Source of the DNA: Kribbella voronezhensis
GTDB taxonomy: Bacteria; Actinomycetota; Actinomycetes; Propionibacteriales; Kribbellaceae
NCBI RefSeq assembly: GCF_004365175.1
Contig: NZ_SOCE01000001.1
Coordinates: 979,154 to 1,043,153, forward strand
DNA length: 64,000 nucleotides
Direction of reading: 5' to 3'
In this document: positions 51,224 to 59,690 of the stretch, piece after piece
Position numbering within the stretch: the stretch's first letter is position 1
Layout: the number at the start of each line of letters is the position of its first letter
The notes under the pieces: generated by a model
Seen by the model: only the letters and a program-made list of their open reading frames with translations
Told to the model about the DNA's origin: nothing
The model's database searches: none
Made by a program: the position numbers and the translations under genes

Positions 51224-51367
51224 CTACTTGCGCCCGTCCTTGCGGCGGTCGATTGCGCGCTGGATACGGTGTTGCGGCTGACCTGTCAGCTTGGCGATCA
51301 ACGGCACCCGGAACCGGTACGCCGCCACGGCGCCCACCACGAGTACCAAAAAGATGAACCAGCCCAT
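51224..51367 (-). CDS. 47-residue single-pass membrane protein
   Basis: A short gene starting at ATG 51367 with AAGGAG six bases upstream and ending in TAG at 51224. The protein has one membrane helix (residues 2-19, GWFIFLVLVVGAVAAYRF) and a basic cytoplasmic tail (ending RAIDRRKDGRK). Helix first with a positively charged tail predicts N-out, C-in topology. I do not recognise a family. It lies between the two tRNA genes on the opposite strand. Confidence 0.75.
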   Translation of the reverse strand: MGWFIFLVLVVGAVAAYRFRVPLIAKLTGQPQHRIQRAIDRRKDGRK

Positions 51368-51506
51368 CGAACGCTCCTTCACTAGGACCAGCTCCCATCA
51401 TCGCCGACAACGAGCCGCCACAGCTCAGTCATCACCCTGACCAGTCCCTGGTTTCCCACCACGACCCGATACCATCACCCAGCGACGCCGACACAACCAG
51501 TCGCCC

Positions 51507-51583
51507 GGGGCGGTAGCTCAGCCGGTTAGAGCAGGGGACTCATAATCCCTGGGTCGTGGGTTCGAGTCCCACCCGCCCCACCA
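51507..51583 (+). tRNA. tRNA-Met (CAT), elongator type
   Basis: A complete cloverleaf: acceptor GGGGCGG with CCGCCCC, D arm GCTC/GAGC, anticodon arm with CAT in CTCATAA, T arm GTGGG/CCCAC with TTCGAGT, discriminator A and an encoded CCA. The paired first acceptor base argues against initiator tRNA. A lysidine-modified tRNA-Ile with the same CAT anticodon cannot be excluded by sequence alone. Confidence 0.92.
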
Positions 51584-51678
51584 CGAGAAACCTCAGGTCA
51601 AGGGCTGTTGCTCGACACCACTTGATCATCCATAGGAGCATCCCTCGCTAGCCGAATGTCGGAGACCTCTTGGGCAGA

Positions 51679-51684
51679 TATAGT
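51679..51684 (+). promoter_or_regulatory. -10 element of a probable leaderless MarR message
   Basis: TATAGT lies 7-12 bases before the A of ATG 51691, the spacing expected if transcription begins at the start codon. No ribosome site is present. Confidence 0.5.
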
Positions 51685-51690
51685 TCCTGC

Positions 51691-52161
51691 ATGGAAGGAA
51701 GTGATGTGGTTTGGAGCATTGTGCGGTCGCTGCATCGGTCGGCGCAGGTGCAGCGGCGAGGGGCGGCGGCTTCGGAGATCGGGCCTGTTGCTCTTGGCTT
51801 GCTGAATTTGGCCGCGCAGGGTGGCGTACGGCCGAGCGTGGCGGCGGAGGAACTGGATGTTCCGCCGCAGTCGGTGACGCGGGCGGTCGCGGAGTTGGAG
51901 GTGCTCGGGTGGGTGCGCCGCGTTGGTGACGCCTCTGACGGGCGGTCGTACGTGATCGAGGCGACCGCAGCCGGGCGGCGAGAGCGCCAGCGGTTCCAGG
52001 ACGAGTTGATCGCGCGGTTCTCGAGACACCTCGCGGGCTGGAAGCCTGAGGAGATCCGTCGGTTCGCCGGCCAGCTCGACAGCCTGGTGACCTCGCTTGC
52101 CTCCGACCTGCCCGTCCATCCGAAGCCGGAGCGGAAGCCGAACGCGTGGAGGACGCGATGA
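51691..52161 (+). CDS. MarR-family transcriptional regulator
   Basis: This 156-residue winged-helix protein has the MarR core (about residues 40-110): VAAEELDVPPQSVTRAVAELEVLGWVRRV, with the wing SDGRSYVIEATAAGR. It would respond to a small aromatic ligand. ATG 51691 is chosen over a TTG at 51670. It overlaps the flavin monooxygenase gene as ATGA, so it very likely controls that gene as part of the same operon. Confidence 0.9.
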   Translation: MEGSDVVWSIVRSLHRSAQVQRRGAAASEIGPVALGLLNLAAQGGVRPSVAAEELDVPPQSVTRAVAELEVLGWVRRVGDASDGRSYVIEATAAGRRERQRFQDELIARFSRHLAGWKPEEIRRFAGQLDSLVTSLASDLPVHPKPERKPNAWRTR

Positions 52162-53690
52162 ACACGGTCAACGACGTCGAGGTGGTCGTCGTGGGGGCGG
52201 GCCTGACGGGCCTTGCGGCGACGGCGTTCCTCGCGCAGCAAGGGGTTCGGGTGCTGACAGTCGACCAGCATCCGGGTACTTCGGTACATCCGAAGGCGCG
52301 GCTGGTGAATGTCCGCTCCATGGAGCTCTATCGCGCCCTAGGAGTCGAGTCGGAGGTGCGCGCAGCGGGCGAGCCGAACAGAGGTTTCCAGGTCGCCGGC
52401 ACCCTGGCGGGTGACTGGGAGACGTGGATCGAACCACCTGCGGACGAGTCGGACGCGGCAGGTCTGAGCCCGACAGTCGCGTACTCGTGTGACCAGCAGC
52501 GCCTGGAACCGATCTTGCTGCGATACGCGCGAGAACGGGGCGCGACCGTTCGGTTCGACACCACCGCCGTCCTGACCGACCCCATTGAGGGGCGGCCGAC
52601 GGTCACCCTTCACGGGAGAGGCGGCGAGGAGACCGTGGTACGCGCTCGATTCGTCATCGCCGCCGACGGGGCCCGCAGCAGCATCCGCACCCAACTCGGC
52701 ATCGCGCTGCGCGGCGAGAAGGTCGAGGGCGAGTCAGTCAGCGCCGTCTTCCGCGCTTACCTCGAACCTGCGCTGCGCGGGCGGCAGGTGAACGCGATCA
52801 TGTGCCGCGATGCAGCAGCGTTCCTCTTCGCCCGCGGTACCGAGAACGACCGCTCCTGGCAGCTCGGAACCTACCTGCGGCCCGGATGGGAGGCACTGGC
52901 GCCGGACGCGCTGAGCGACAAACTGATCGAGGTCATCCGAGCCGCGACCGGCCTACCGGGCCTGCGGCCGGTGATCGAGGACACCGCCAGGTGGACTACC
53001 GGCGCCTACGTCGCCGACCGATTTCGCGTCGGCCCGGTGTTCCTTGTCGGAGACGCGATCCACGTCATGCCTCCGTACGGCGGGTTTGGGGGCAACACCG
53101 GGGTTCAAGATGCCCACAACCTCGCGTGGAAGATCGCGGCCGTCTGCCGGGGCGATGCGGCCGATGCCCTGCTGGACAGCTACGAGTCCGAACGGCGACC
53201 GATCGTCGAGCTGACTGTCGCGCAAGCCCTGCTGCGCTCCCAGAAGACGCCGGGGCAAGCACCGCCGGAGGCGCAGATCGACGCCATCAGTATCGCGCTC
53301 GGCTTTCAGTACGGACGCGACGGCGGCGTCCCGGTCGAGGATCCCGTCAGCCCCAGCGGAGAGCCGGGGACGCGCGCGCCACATGTGCGCCTCGCCGACG
53401 GCCGCAGCACGATCGACCTCCTCGATCCCGTCCGCTTCACTCTCATCGGGCCGAACACCAGCCGGGTTCTGCGGGAACTCACCGAGCATCCGACCGACCT
53501 CGTCGCTGCCGCCCCCGTCGACACCAGCGTCATCGACTCGTCCCAGCGCAAACGCTGGGAGGGCATCTACGAGACAGACCGGACCGAAGGGCTCCTCGTC
53601 CGACCCGACGGCATCATCCAGGCGAGGATCGGAACCAGCTCCGACCTGCACGCTGTACTGCGTTCGTGCCTCCAGCTGCGATCGGAGTAG
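52158..53690 (+). CDS. FAD-dependent aromatic monooxygenase (PHBH/MhpA-like)
   Basis: This 510-residue hydroxylase has the FAD motifs of the class A group: VEVVVVGAGLTGLAAT at the N terminus, FVIAADGARSSIR (DG motif, about residue 170) and VFLVGDAIHVMPPYGGFGGN (GD motif, about 295). The C-terminal thioredoxin-like domain (about 400-510) has lost its Cys pair. Such enzymes hydroxylate phenolic or polyketide substrates using NAD(P)H and oxygen. Control by the overlapping MarR gene suggests a response to an aromatic compound. Confidence 0.88.
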   Translation: MNTVNDVEVVVVGAGLTGLAATAFLAQQGVRVLTVDQHPGTSVHPKARLVNVRSMELYRALGVESEVRAAGEPNRGFQVAGTLAGDWETWIEPPADESDAAGLSPTVAYSCDQQRLEPILLRYARERGATVRFDTTAVLTDPIEGRPTVTLHGRGGEETVVRARFVIAADGARSSIRTQLGIALRGEKVEGESVSAVFRAYLEPALRGRQVNAIMCRDAAAFLFARGTENDRSWQLGTYLRPGWEALAPDALSDKLIEVIRAATGLPGLRPVIEDTARWTTGAYVADRFRVGPVFLVGDAIHVMPPYGGFGGNTGVQDAHNLAWKIAAVCRGDAADALLDSYESERRPIVELTVAQALLRSQKTPGQAPPEAQIDAISIALGFQYGRDGGVPVEDPVSPSGEPGTRAPHVRLADGRSTIDLLDPVRFTLIGPNTSRVLRELTEHPTDLVAAAPVDTSVIDSSQRKRWEGIYETDRTEGLLVRPDGIIQARIGTSSDLHAVLRSCLQLRSE

Positions 53691-53795
53691 ATGTGGCCTA
53701 GGGCAACAATCGGAGAACGGGGTACCGGCGTGCAACAGCCGAGGCCTGCGCACCGAAGCTGGCCGGACCAACCGGAGGTAGGTCGCCGCACTCGC

Positions 53796-53920
53796 ACCTG
53801 GGCAGACCGACTCAACCAACCAGCGCAACGTCGCCCTGCCCGACTGGCTGCAGTTCTGCAATCGTCACCGAGCCCATTCCGCAGAACGTGGGCTGGCCAC
53901 CCATCACCCGACTGAGCAAC
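53796..53920 (+). pseudogene. Remnant of an IS481-like transposase C terminus
   Basis: Two short frames of the same strand, joined by a frameshift near 53830, read TWADRLNQPAQR and then VALPDWLQFCNRHRAHSA. This matches the C-terminal end of IS481/IS3-type DDE transposases (WAY-RPY-S...R, ALP-WL-hYN-hRpHsaLgG). No start, catalytic residues or terminal repeats remain. The rest of the 300-base gap (53691-53992) shows nothing else. Confidence 0.45.
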
Positions 53921-53992
53921 CTTCCTGGATGTCACGTCTAACCGGGGCCGGTGGCTGTGTATCTCAGCAGTGGTTGGCCCACCGCTGGGGCG

Positions 53993-55024
53993 TCAGTCCA
54001 GGAGCCTTGCCCAGTCGTCCAATTCCCGCAGCATCCGCGGTAGGTGTTCGGCGGCGTCGAGGAGTGAGCGGGTGCAGAACTCGACCTGCTCCGCGCTCTC
54101 GTCGCGATGCCCCAGCGCCACCCATAGGCACCAGGCGGTGAAGCTGAGGTGCCCGATGAGCAGCCCGGCGAAGGCGGTCGCGTCGGCGGGCCCGGCCGGG
54201 CCGCCGTGGTCGCGGTACGACGCGATCAGCGGCCGGACGATCCGGGCGTCGCCTCCCGCAATGCTCCGTTCGTCGGCAGCGGCGAGCCGGACGGCGTTGC
54301 TTGCCGCGTCCCACCACGGGACGTCGGCGGTCGCCGACTCCCAGTCGATCAGCACCAGTCCGGTCGGCGTGGCGAGGATGTTGGCTCGGGCGGCGTCCCC
54401 GTGAGTCATCGTCAGGGGCGGACGGTTCCGCAGCGCGTCGGCGATCAGGTCGGCCGAGTCCTCGGCCACGCGGAGTACGGCGCGGGCGGCCAGGCCCAGC
54501 GCCGGGTCCGCCGTGCCCTCAGCCTGGCGGACCCAGTCCCGCCATTCGTCCAGTGAGTGGACCGGCGACGCGTCGGCGTCTTGGTCGACCGCCACGTCCA
54601 GCCGGGCGATCCGGGCCAGCACACCGCCGAGCCAGGAGGCCAGCTCCTCATCGGGAACGCGGGCGTCCCGCAGGTCGCGTCCCTCCACCCACTCGGTCAC
54701 CCTGGCGAGGTCGCCGCCCGCGTCCGGCGGCGCGTACCAGAAGCCCATGCTCGGCTCGGGCGGTTGGACGGGGCGCGGCATGGGGATGCCGGCAGTCGCG
54801 GCGGCGCTCTCCAGCCGGTGCACGGTCCAGGCCTTCGTGCGCTGCCAGTCGGACAGGTCAGGACGGTCAGCGGAGCCGAGGCGGTCGTGCTTGACCACCC
54901 AGCGACCCTTCGTCGTCGACACGATACGGGTGACGGCCGGCCGATCCCCGTTGGCCAGCGGGCGGTCCTCCAGTACGGGCCCGAGACCGAAAGCATCGGC
55001 GACCTGCTCGGCGTTGATCGGCAT
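53993..55024 (-). CDS. Aminoglycoside phosphotransferase-fold kinase
   Basis: This 343-residue protein belongs to the APH/choline-kinase-like superfamily: a Lys in GRWVVKHDRL (ATP binding), the HGDAARANIL catalytic loop (HxDxxxxN) and LIDWES (metal site). These proteins phosphorylate small hydroxyl compounds, sometimes antibiotics; the substrate is not readable. ATG 55024 (MPINAEQVADAFG) is preferred to a longer frame reaching 55144, which reads as non-protein. The nearby gene end at 55154 is on the same strand. Confidence 0.85.
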   Translation of the reverse strand: MPINAEQVADAFGLGPVLEDRPLANGDRPAVTRIVSTTKGRWVVKHDRLGSADRPDLSDWQRTKAWTVHRLESAAATAGIPMPRPVQPPEPSMGFWYAPPDAGGDLARVTEWVEGRDLRDARVPDEELASWLGGVLARIARLDVAVDQDADASPVHSLDEWRDWVRQAEGTADPALGLAARAVLRVAEDSADLIADALRNRPPLTMTHGDAARANILATPTGLVLIDWESATADVPWWDAASNAVRLAAADERSIAGGDARIVRPLIASYRDHGGPAGPADATAFAGLLIGHLSFTAWCLWVALGHRDESAEQVEFCTRSLLDAAEHLPRMLRELDDWARLLD

Positions 55025-55153
55025 CCGGGGATGATGCCACGCGCAGTACCGGGCGTGCGACGCACTTTCCGACCGACAACCCAGGGGGAATGGCCGGCAA
55101 GGGCTGCAATACCGGCAAGCTTCGAGCCCCACCGCTCCACCCAAACAGCCGGG

Positions 55154-55948
55154 CTAGCAACCTGGGTCTGGTAGGCGTGTTGGGCTGGGCAGGTGGGCCT
55201 CACCGGTCAACCGGGGGCAGACCAGGAAGGCAGCTAGTCCGCCGCCGATCCATAGCCAGCCTGCGAGTTCGAGGCATTCCTCGATGGCTACTTCGATTTC
55301 GTAGCCGGGGGTGCCGCGGCCTTGGCCGCCCGCGAACAGCAATGGGCTGCAAAACTCCAGGCCGACCGCGAGTACCAGCGCGAGTAGTCCAGCACGGACC
55401 AGGGCTCGCTCGGCCGGGTCGGCGTTCTCGGCCACGCGCCAGAGCTGGACGAGTAAGGCTGCGAGAAGCGGCAGGTACAGCAGGGGCCACAGCAGCCGGC
55501 CGGCGTGCGGGAACGGCGAGAGCAATCCGCCGATCCTTTCGTGGATCTGGATGAAGTCGTCGAACGACAGGAATGCCACCGTTGCTGCACAGAAGGTCAG
55601 GGTGGCAGGACGGACTGACCCCGCCGCCAGTAGGCCGAGGACGGCAGCAACCGCTGCCTCCACTGCGACTCCCGTCCAGCCCATGATGCTCTGGTCCTTG
55701 TCGGCATCAAGGATCCCGAAGCGGCCGTCCAACACCAAGGTGTTGACGAGGTGGCTGACCGCCAGCACCGCAGACAGCGCGACAGAAGTGATCCATGCGA
55801 AGCGCAGGATTCTCGAGCGAGTCAGGCCGGCCGCAGTCTGCGACCCGGTGACGGGCTTGTTCAGGTAAACGCGAAGGGGCGATGGTGAAAGCCGGACCAA
55901 GCGGTCGGTGACGGGCAGCAACCATGCTTGGACTTGAGATACAGGCAT
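55154..55948 (-). CDS. Polytopic membrane protein of unknown function
   Basis: This 264-residue protein has about six hydrophobic helices (from residue 48 onward). Conserved-looking polar residues lie inside or near them: SFDDFIQIHERIGGLLSPF between helices three and four, and GYEIEVAIEECLELAGWLW near the end. Paired acidic and His residues in membrane helices are reminiscent of metal- or quinone-binding proteins, but I do not recognise the family. ATG 55948 has a GGGGGAG-like site upstream. Confidence 0.65.
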   Translation of the reverse strand: MPVSQVQAWLLPVTDRLVRLSPSPLRVYLNKPVTGSQTAAGLTRSRILRFAWITSVALSAVLAVSHLVNTLVLDGRFGILDADKDQSIMGWTGVAVEAAVAAVLGLLAAGSVRPATLTFCAATVAFLSFDDFIQIHERIGGLLSPFPHAGRLLWPLLYLPLLAALLVQLWRVAENADPAERALVRAGLLALVLAVGLEFCSPLLFAGGQGRGTPGYEIEVAIEECLELAGWLWIGGGLAAFLVCPRLTGEAHLPSPTRLPDPGC

Positions 55949-56087
55949 CGGTCTCCCCCGGCCGGCAGGCGCAATATGGTTCAGCGCACCGAGGATACGA
56001 GTACACGTTGCTGTAGTCCCCGAGTCGGCGGGCGTGTCGACGACCGCTGATCGATCTCGGCGCCGCGGTCAGTGCGGCGCGGGGTGG

Positions 56088-56122
56088 TCCCGGGTCGGGC
56101 GGAGGGGGTGCCCGACCCGGGA
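56088..56122 (-). terminator. Terminator of the GH3 gene
   Basis: A perfect 13-bp stem (56088-56100 with 56110-56122) with a 9-base loop starts six bases beyond the GH3 stop codon. Confidence 0.85.
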
Positions 56123-56127
56123 GTCGG

Positions 56128-59079
56128 TTAGGTGATGGTCAGGTTGCGGATGTTGGTGTCGGGGGCGGTGAAGACGAGGTAGACGTCTTGGATGCCGTGG
56201 GTCAGGTGGGTGTTGAGGGAGGTTGTGGTGGTCGTCCAGGTGTAGTGGTCGGGGGTGGCTGGGATGGCGAGGGTGCCGGCGAGGGGGCCGGTCGGGCTGC
56301 CCAGGCGGACTTCTACCGTCCCGGTTCCTGCCGCGGAGCGGGAGACGGCGGCCTGGAGTTGGGTGGCTCCGTGGCCCAGTTGGACGTGCTGGAAGGAGAT
56401 CCAGTCGCCTGCGGTCGTCTTGCCGACGGCGTCGCCGCGGACCTTGGTGGCGTCGATGAGCTCGATGCCGGAGTAGTCGTCGAAGTCCGTGGCGGCCGTG
56501 GGCTTGCTGAGGTTCCGGGGCGGGATCACCTCGCCGCGGACGGCCACCGTCGTACGGGCCCTGATGTCGGCCGACGAGCTGCCCACCTGCACGTCCTGGA
56601 GGGCGGACTCGACCACCCACTTGTTGCGCGTCACGTCCCAGAACGCCAGGTCACTCGCCTTCACCTCGAAGGAGACGGTACGACGTTGGCCGGGCGCGAA
56701 AGCCAGTCGTTGGAACCCACGCAGCGTCTTGACCGGTTGGGCCACCCGCGAGGTGCGCTGAGAGGTGTAGAGCTGGACGACCTCGTCGCTCGCGGTCCGG
56801 CTGGTGTTGGTCACGTCGACGCTGACCTTGAGCCGTCCGTTCGCCGGAAGGACCGGCGAGCTGACGCGCAGTCCGGAGTACCGGAAGGTGCCATAAGTCA
56901 GGCCGTGGCCGAACGGGTAGAGCGGACTCGCGCGGTGGTACTGGTAGGTCCAGCCGGCCTTGATCACGTCGAAGTCGAGCGGATCGGGCAGCTCCTTGTC
57001 CGTGCGGTACCACGTCTGCGGAAGCCGGCCGGATGGCGAGTAGTCGCCGAACAACACGTCCGCCAAGGCGTGACCGGTCTCCTGGCCCGCGTGCGAGGTC
57101 CACAGGACCGCCTTCGCCTGCGTCCAGTCCCCCGTCAACGGATAGCTACTCTCCAGCACGACAACGGTTTTCGGGTTGGCAGCCGTGACGGCCTTCACGA
57201 TCGCCTGCTGACCGGCGGCCAGAGCAGTGTCTTGGCGATCGTTGTCCTCGCGGCCGTTGATGAACGGAGTACTGCCGACCACCACGACCGCCGTGTCCGC
57301 CTTCTTCGCGGCCGCTACCGCGGCAGCCGTGCCGCTGACCAGGACCTCTCGCGTGAACTGGGCCGCCGTGTCCTGCGTGGCCGCGCCGATGGTGAGCTTC
57401 CCGTCGGCGTCGAGAACGATGTACTGATTGGGGCCGTTCCAGGGCTCCTTGACCTCGTTGCCGCGGTACCGGAGTACGTAATTGCCGTTGGCAAGCTTCT
57501 CTAGGCCGAACTGCTGCTGTACGAACCAGCCGTTGGGCTTGTCCTGGTCGTTCGCCAATCCGTTTCCGCTGCGGGAGACGTACTTGCCGTTGGCAGCCGA
57601 GCGCAACGCGAGGCGCCCGCCGCCCCAGTCGAAGACGTCCAGTGACTGGGCAGCTCCCGCCGCCGTCGCGTCCGCGGTCAGAGCGCCACCAGTGGCCCCA
57701 GCCGGCGCGGTGACATATTTGCCAGTGGCAACTGAACGGAGCGCGATCCGGTCCACGCCTTCGGTCGTGGTGACCGTGCTGCCGGCGCCGAGGCGCTCGG
57801 TGATCCCGCCGCTCGGGGTGACCCGGTACGGCATCGTGCCCGAATACCAGTCCTCGTAGACGGTGTCGGCCAACTGACCGATCACCGCGACATCCTTCGT
57901 CTTGGCAGCATCGAGCGGCAGGGCCTGGTGCTTGTTCTCCAGCAGGACAACCTGCTTGCGGGCAGCCTCGCGGGCGAGTTCCCGGTGAGCCGGAGTGTCG
58001 ATGCTGTCGGCGCCGATCTTCTCGTACGGGTTCCGCCCGGCCGGGTCGAACTCGCCCAGCCGGAAGCGGACCGAGAGCAGGTGCTCGACCGGCTTGTCGA
58101 TATCCGCCTCGGTGAGCAGACCCTTCGCCAGCGCCTCCTTGACGGCGGCAACGGTCGGGCCGCCGTTGGCGTCGTTCTCGGTGAAGCTGTCGAGACCGGC
58201 CTTGATCGCCGCGGCCGCGCCCTCGGCAGCCGTCGGGTAGTAGCCCTGGAGACCACTGACGTTGCCCGCTCCCCCGGCGTCGCCGACGATCATCAGGTCA
58301 TCTTTCGACCAGGAACGCACCGTTTCGCCCAGTTCGGGTGAGACGTGGGTGGGCCTGCCGTTCAGCAGGTTGTACGACGCCATCACGCCAGTCGCGGCGC
58401 CTGCGGTCAGGGCCGGCTGGAACGCCTTGTACTCGTACTCGTGCAGCACTCGCGGCCGGACGCTCGCGGACACGCGAGCACGATCGGTCTCGACGTTGTA
58501 CGAGGCGAAGTGCTTCAAGGTCGGAGCGGTCTTCAGGTAACGCGGGTCGTCGCCCTCCAGACCACGCCCGTACGCCGTGGCGATCTCGCTGGTCAGCAGA
58601 GGGTCCTCGGCGTAGCCCTCCTCGTTCCGGCCCCACCTCGGGTCACGCAACTGGTTCACCACGGGCGCCCACAGGTTGAGGCCGTTCTTCGCCGGGTCGA
58701 TCTTGTTGTAGGCCCTCGCCTCGTCTCCGACGGCTGAACCGACCCGCTTGATCAGGCTCGGATCCCAGGTACTGCCGAGTCCGACCGCCTGGGGGAAGAC
58801 AGTTGCTTTGCCCAGCCAGGCGACGCCGTGAAGCGCCTCGGTACCGGTCTTGAAGGAGGCGATGCCCAGTCTCGGGATCGCGGGCTGGTACTGGTGGAGC
58901 AGCGAGATCTTCTCGTCGAGCGTCAGGCGGCTGGTCAGGTCGTTCACCCGGGTTTTCAGCGGCAGGTCAGGGTTGCGGAACTCCGGCAGCGGTTCAGCCC
59001 GGGCGGGTTGTCCCACCAGGAAGGCGGGGACGAGCAGCAGCGCCACCAGGGCGGCCCCAAGTCGATGGCGATAGGTCAT
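56128..59079 (-). CDS. Secreted GH3 glycosidase with inserted beta-trefoil and C-terminal CBM6-like domain
   Basis: This 983-residue exported enzyme has a signal peptide (residues 1-28) and a GH3 N-terminal barrel (about 40-340, with TLKHFASYN and the nucleophile Asp267 in IVGDAGGAGN). The GH3 C-terminal domain is interrupted at about 440-580 by a fascin-like beta-trefoil (ALRSVATGKYV and ALRSAANGKYV repeats). An Fn3-like domain (about 760-840) and a CBM6-like module (about 865-983) follow. GH3 members of this design hydrolyse beta-glucosides or beta-xylosides, and the trefoil probably binds sugars where other GH3 enzymes carry PA14. A LacI-type operator lies 23 bases before the ATG, so expression is probably sugar-induced. 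Confidence 0.88.
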   Translation of the reverse strand: MTYRHRLGAALVALLLVPAFLVGQPARAEPLPEFRNPDLPLKTRVNDLTSRLTLDEKISLLHQYQPAIPRLGIASFKTGTEALHGVAWLGKATVFPQAVGLGSTWDPSLIKRVGSAVGDEARAYNKIDPAKNGLNLWAPVVNQLRDPRWGRNEEGYAEDPLLTSEIATAYGRGLEGDDPRYLKTAPTLKHFASYNVETDRARVSASVRPRVLHEYEYKAFQPALTAGAATGVMASYNLLNGRPTHVSPELGETVRSWSKDDLMIVGDAGGAGNVSGLQGYYPTAAEGAAAAIKAGLDSFTENDANGGPTVAAVKEALAKGLLTEADIDKPVEHLLSVRFRLGEFDPAGRNPYEKIGADSIDTPAHRELAREAARKQVVLLENKHQALPLDAAKTKDVAVIGQLADTVYEDWYSGTMPYRVTPSGGITERLGAGSTVTTTEGVDRIALRSVATGKYVTAPAGATGGALTADATAAGAAQSLDVFDWGGGRLALRSAANGKYVSRSGNGLANDQDKPNGWFVQQQFGLEKLANGNYVLRYRGNEVKEPWNGPNQYIVLDADGKLTIGAATQDTAAQFTREVLVSGTAAAVAAAKKADTAVVVVGSTPFINGREDNDRQDTALAAGQQAIVKAVTAANPKTVVVLESSYPLTGDWTQAKAVLWTSHAGQETGHALADVLFGDYSPSGRLPQTWYRTDKELPDPLDFDVIKAGWTYQYHRASPLYPFGHGLTYGTFRYSGLRVSSPVLPANGRLKVSVDVTNTSRTASDEVVQLYTSQRTSRVAQPVKTLRGFQRLAFAPGQRRTVSFEVKASDLAFWDVTRNKWVVESALQDVQVGSSSADIRARTTVAVRGEVIPPRNLSKPTAATDFDDYSGIELIDATKVRGDAVGKTTAGDWISFQHVQLGHGATQLQAAVSRSAAGTGTVEVRLGSPTGPLAGTLAIPATPDHYTWTTTTTSLNTHLTHGIQDVYLVFTAPDTNIRNLTIT

Positions 59080-59101
59080 GGCGGTTCCCTCCGGCGATGA
59101 A

Positions 59102-59115
59102 TCGAAGCGCTTCGA
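59102..59115. promoter_or_regulatory. LacI-family operator of the GH3 gene
   Basis: TCGAAGCGCTTCGA is a perfect 14-bp palindrome with the central CG of LacI/CcpA-type operators. It lies 23 bases upstream of the GH3 start codon. The cognate repressor is not encoded in this window. Confidence 0.8.
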
Positions 59116-59235
59116 CTATCGGGGCAAGAACCCGCCTCGTCAAGAGCAGAAGAGGCGGAGTCGAGTTCGATCCCGCCCCGCTGAGCTGCAATCCACGCTC
59201 ACCACACGCTGGTCGCCCGAGAAGATTGCCGGAAG

Positions 59236-59657
59236 TAGTTGCGGTTGCGGGGAGGGCGGGTTGGGCCGAGGGCGAGCTCGGCTCGGGGAGGACGGTCGCG
59301 GGGAGGACGGTCGCGGGGAGGGCGGGTTGGGCCGCGGGCGACCTCGGTTCGGGGAGGACGGTCGCGCGGAGGGCGACGGCGGGTTAGCCGACGGCGGGCG
59401 GCACGGGAGGCACGGGAGGCGATGGCGGTTCGGCGACGGCGGTTCGAGGGAGGCGGTCGCGGGGAGGGTGCCGGCGTCGCGGGGAGGGCGGCGGCGCGGC
59501 GGGCAACGAAGGTTGGGGGCAGGAGATGCGCGGAGGGCGACGGCGTGCGGCGAGGGCGGGTGTGGGTAGGGCAACGGTCGCGGGAGCGGTAGCTGCGGCG
59601 ACGGCGTGCGGCGAGGGCGGGTGTGGGTAGGGCAACGGTCGCGGAGCGGTAGCTGCG
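59236..59657 (+). repeat. G-rich repeat block between GH3 and a membrane-protein gene
   Basis: This 420-base block is almost free of T on the + strand and made of short G-rich repeats: several GGGGAGGACGGTCGCG units (59275-59370), GGGAGGGCGGGTTGGGCCG twice, and a 61-base tandem pair (59537-59597 and 59598-59657, one deletion). G-runs suggest quadruplex potential. Open frames here are compositional artefacts. It probably separates two minus-strand genes. Confidence 0.7.
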
Positions 59658-59690
59658 GCGACCGTTGCGGCTCGGGGGACGGGATCGTGG

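Noticed and set aside
51507..51583. Integration (att) site at the tRNA-Met 3' end.
   Set aside because: I saw no second copy of the tRNA 3' end downstream and no integrase gene nearby.
51507..51583. Initiator tRNA.
   Set aside because: The first acceptor base pair is a normal G-C pair and the anticodon stem lacks the three G-C pairs typical of initiators.
59239..59592. Arg/Gly-rich open frames in the G-rich block.
   Set aside because: They exist in several frames because the strand lacks T; no sign of a real protein.
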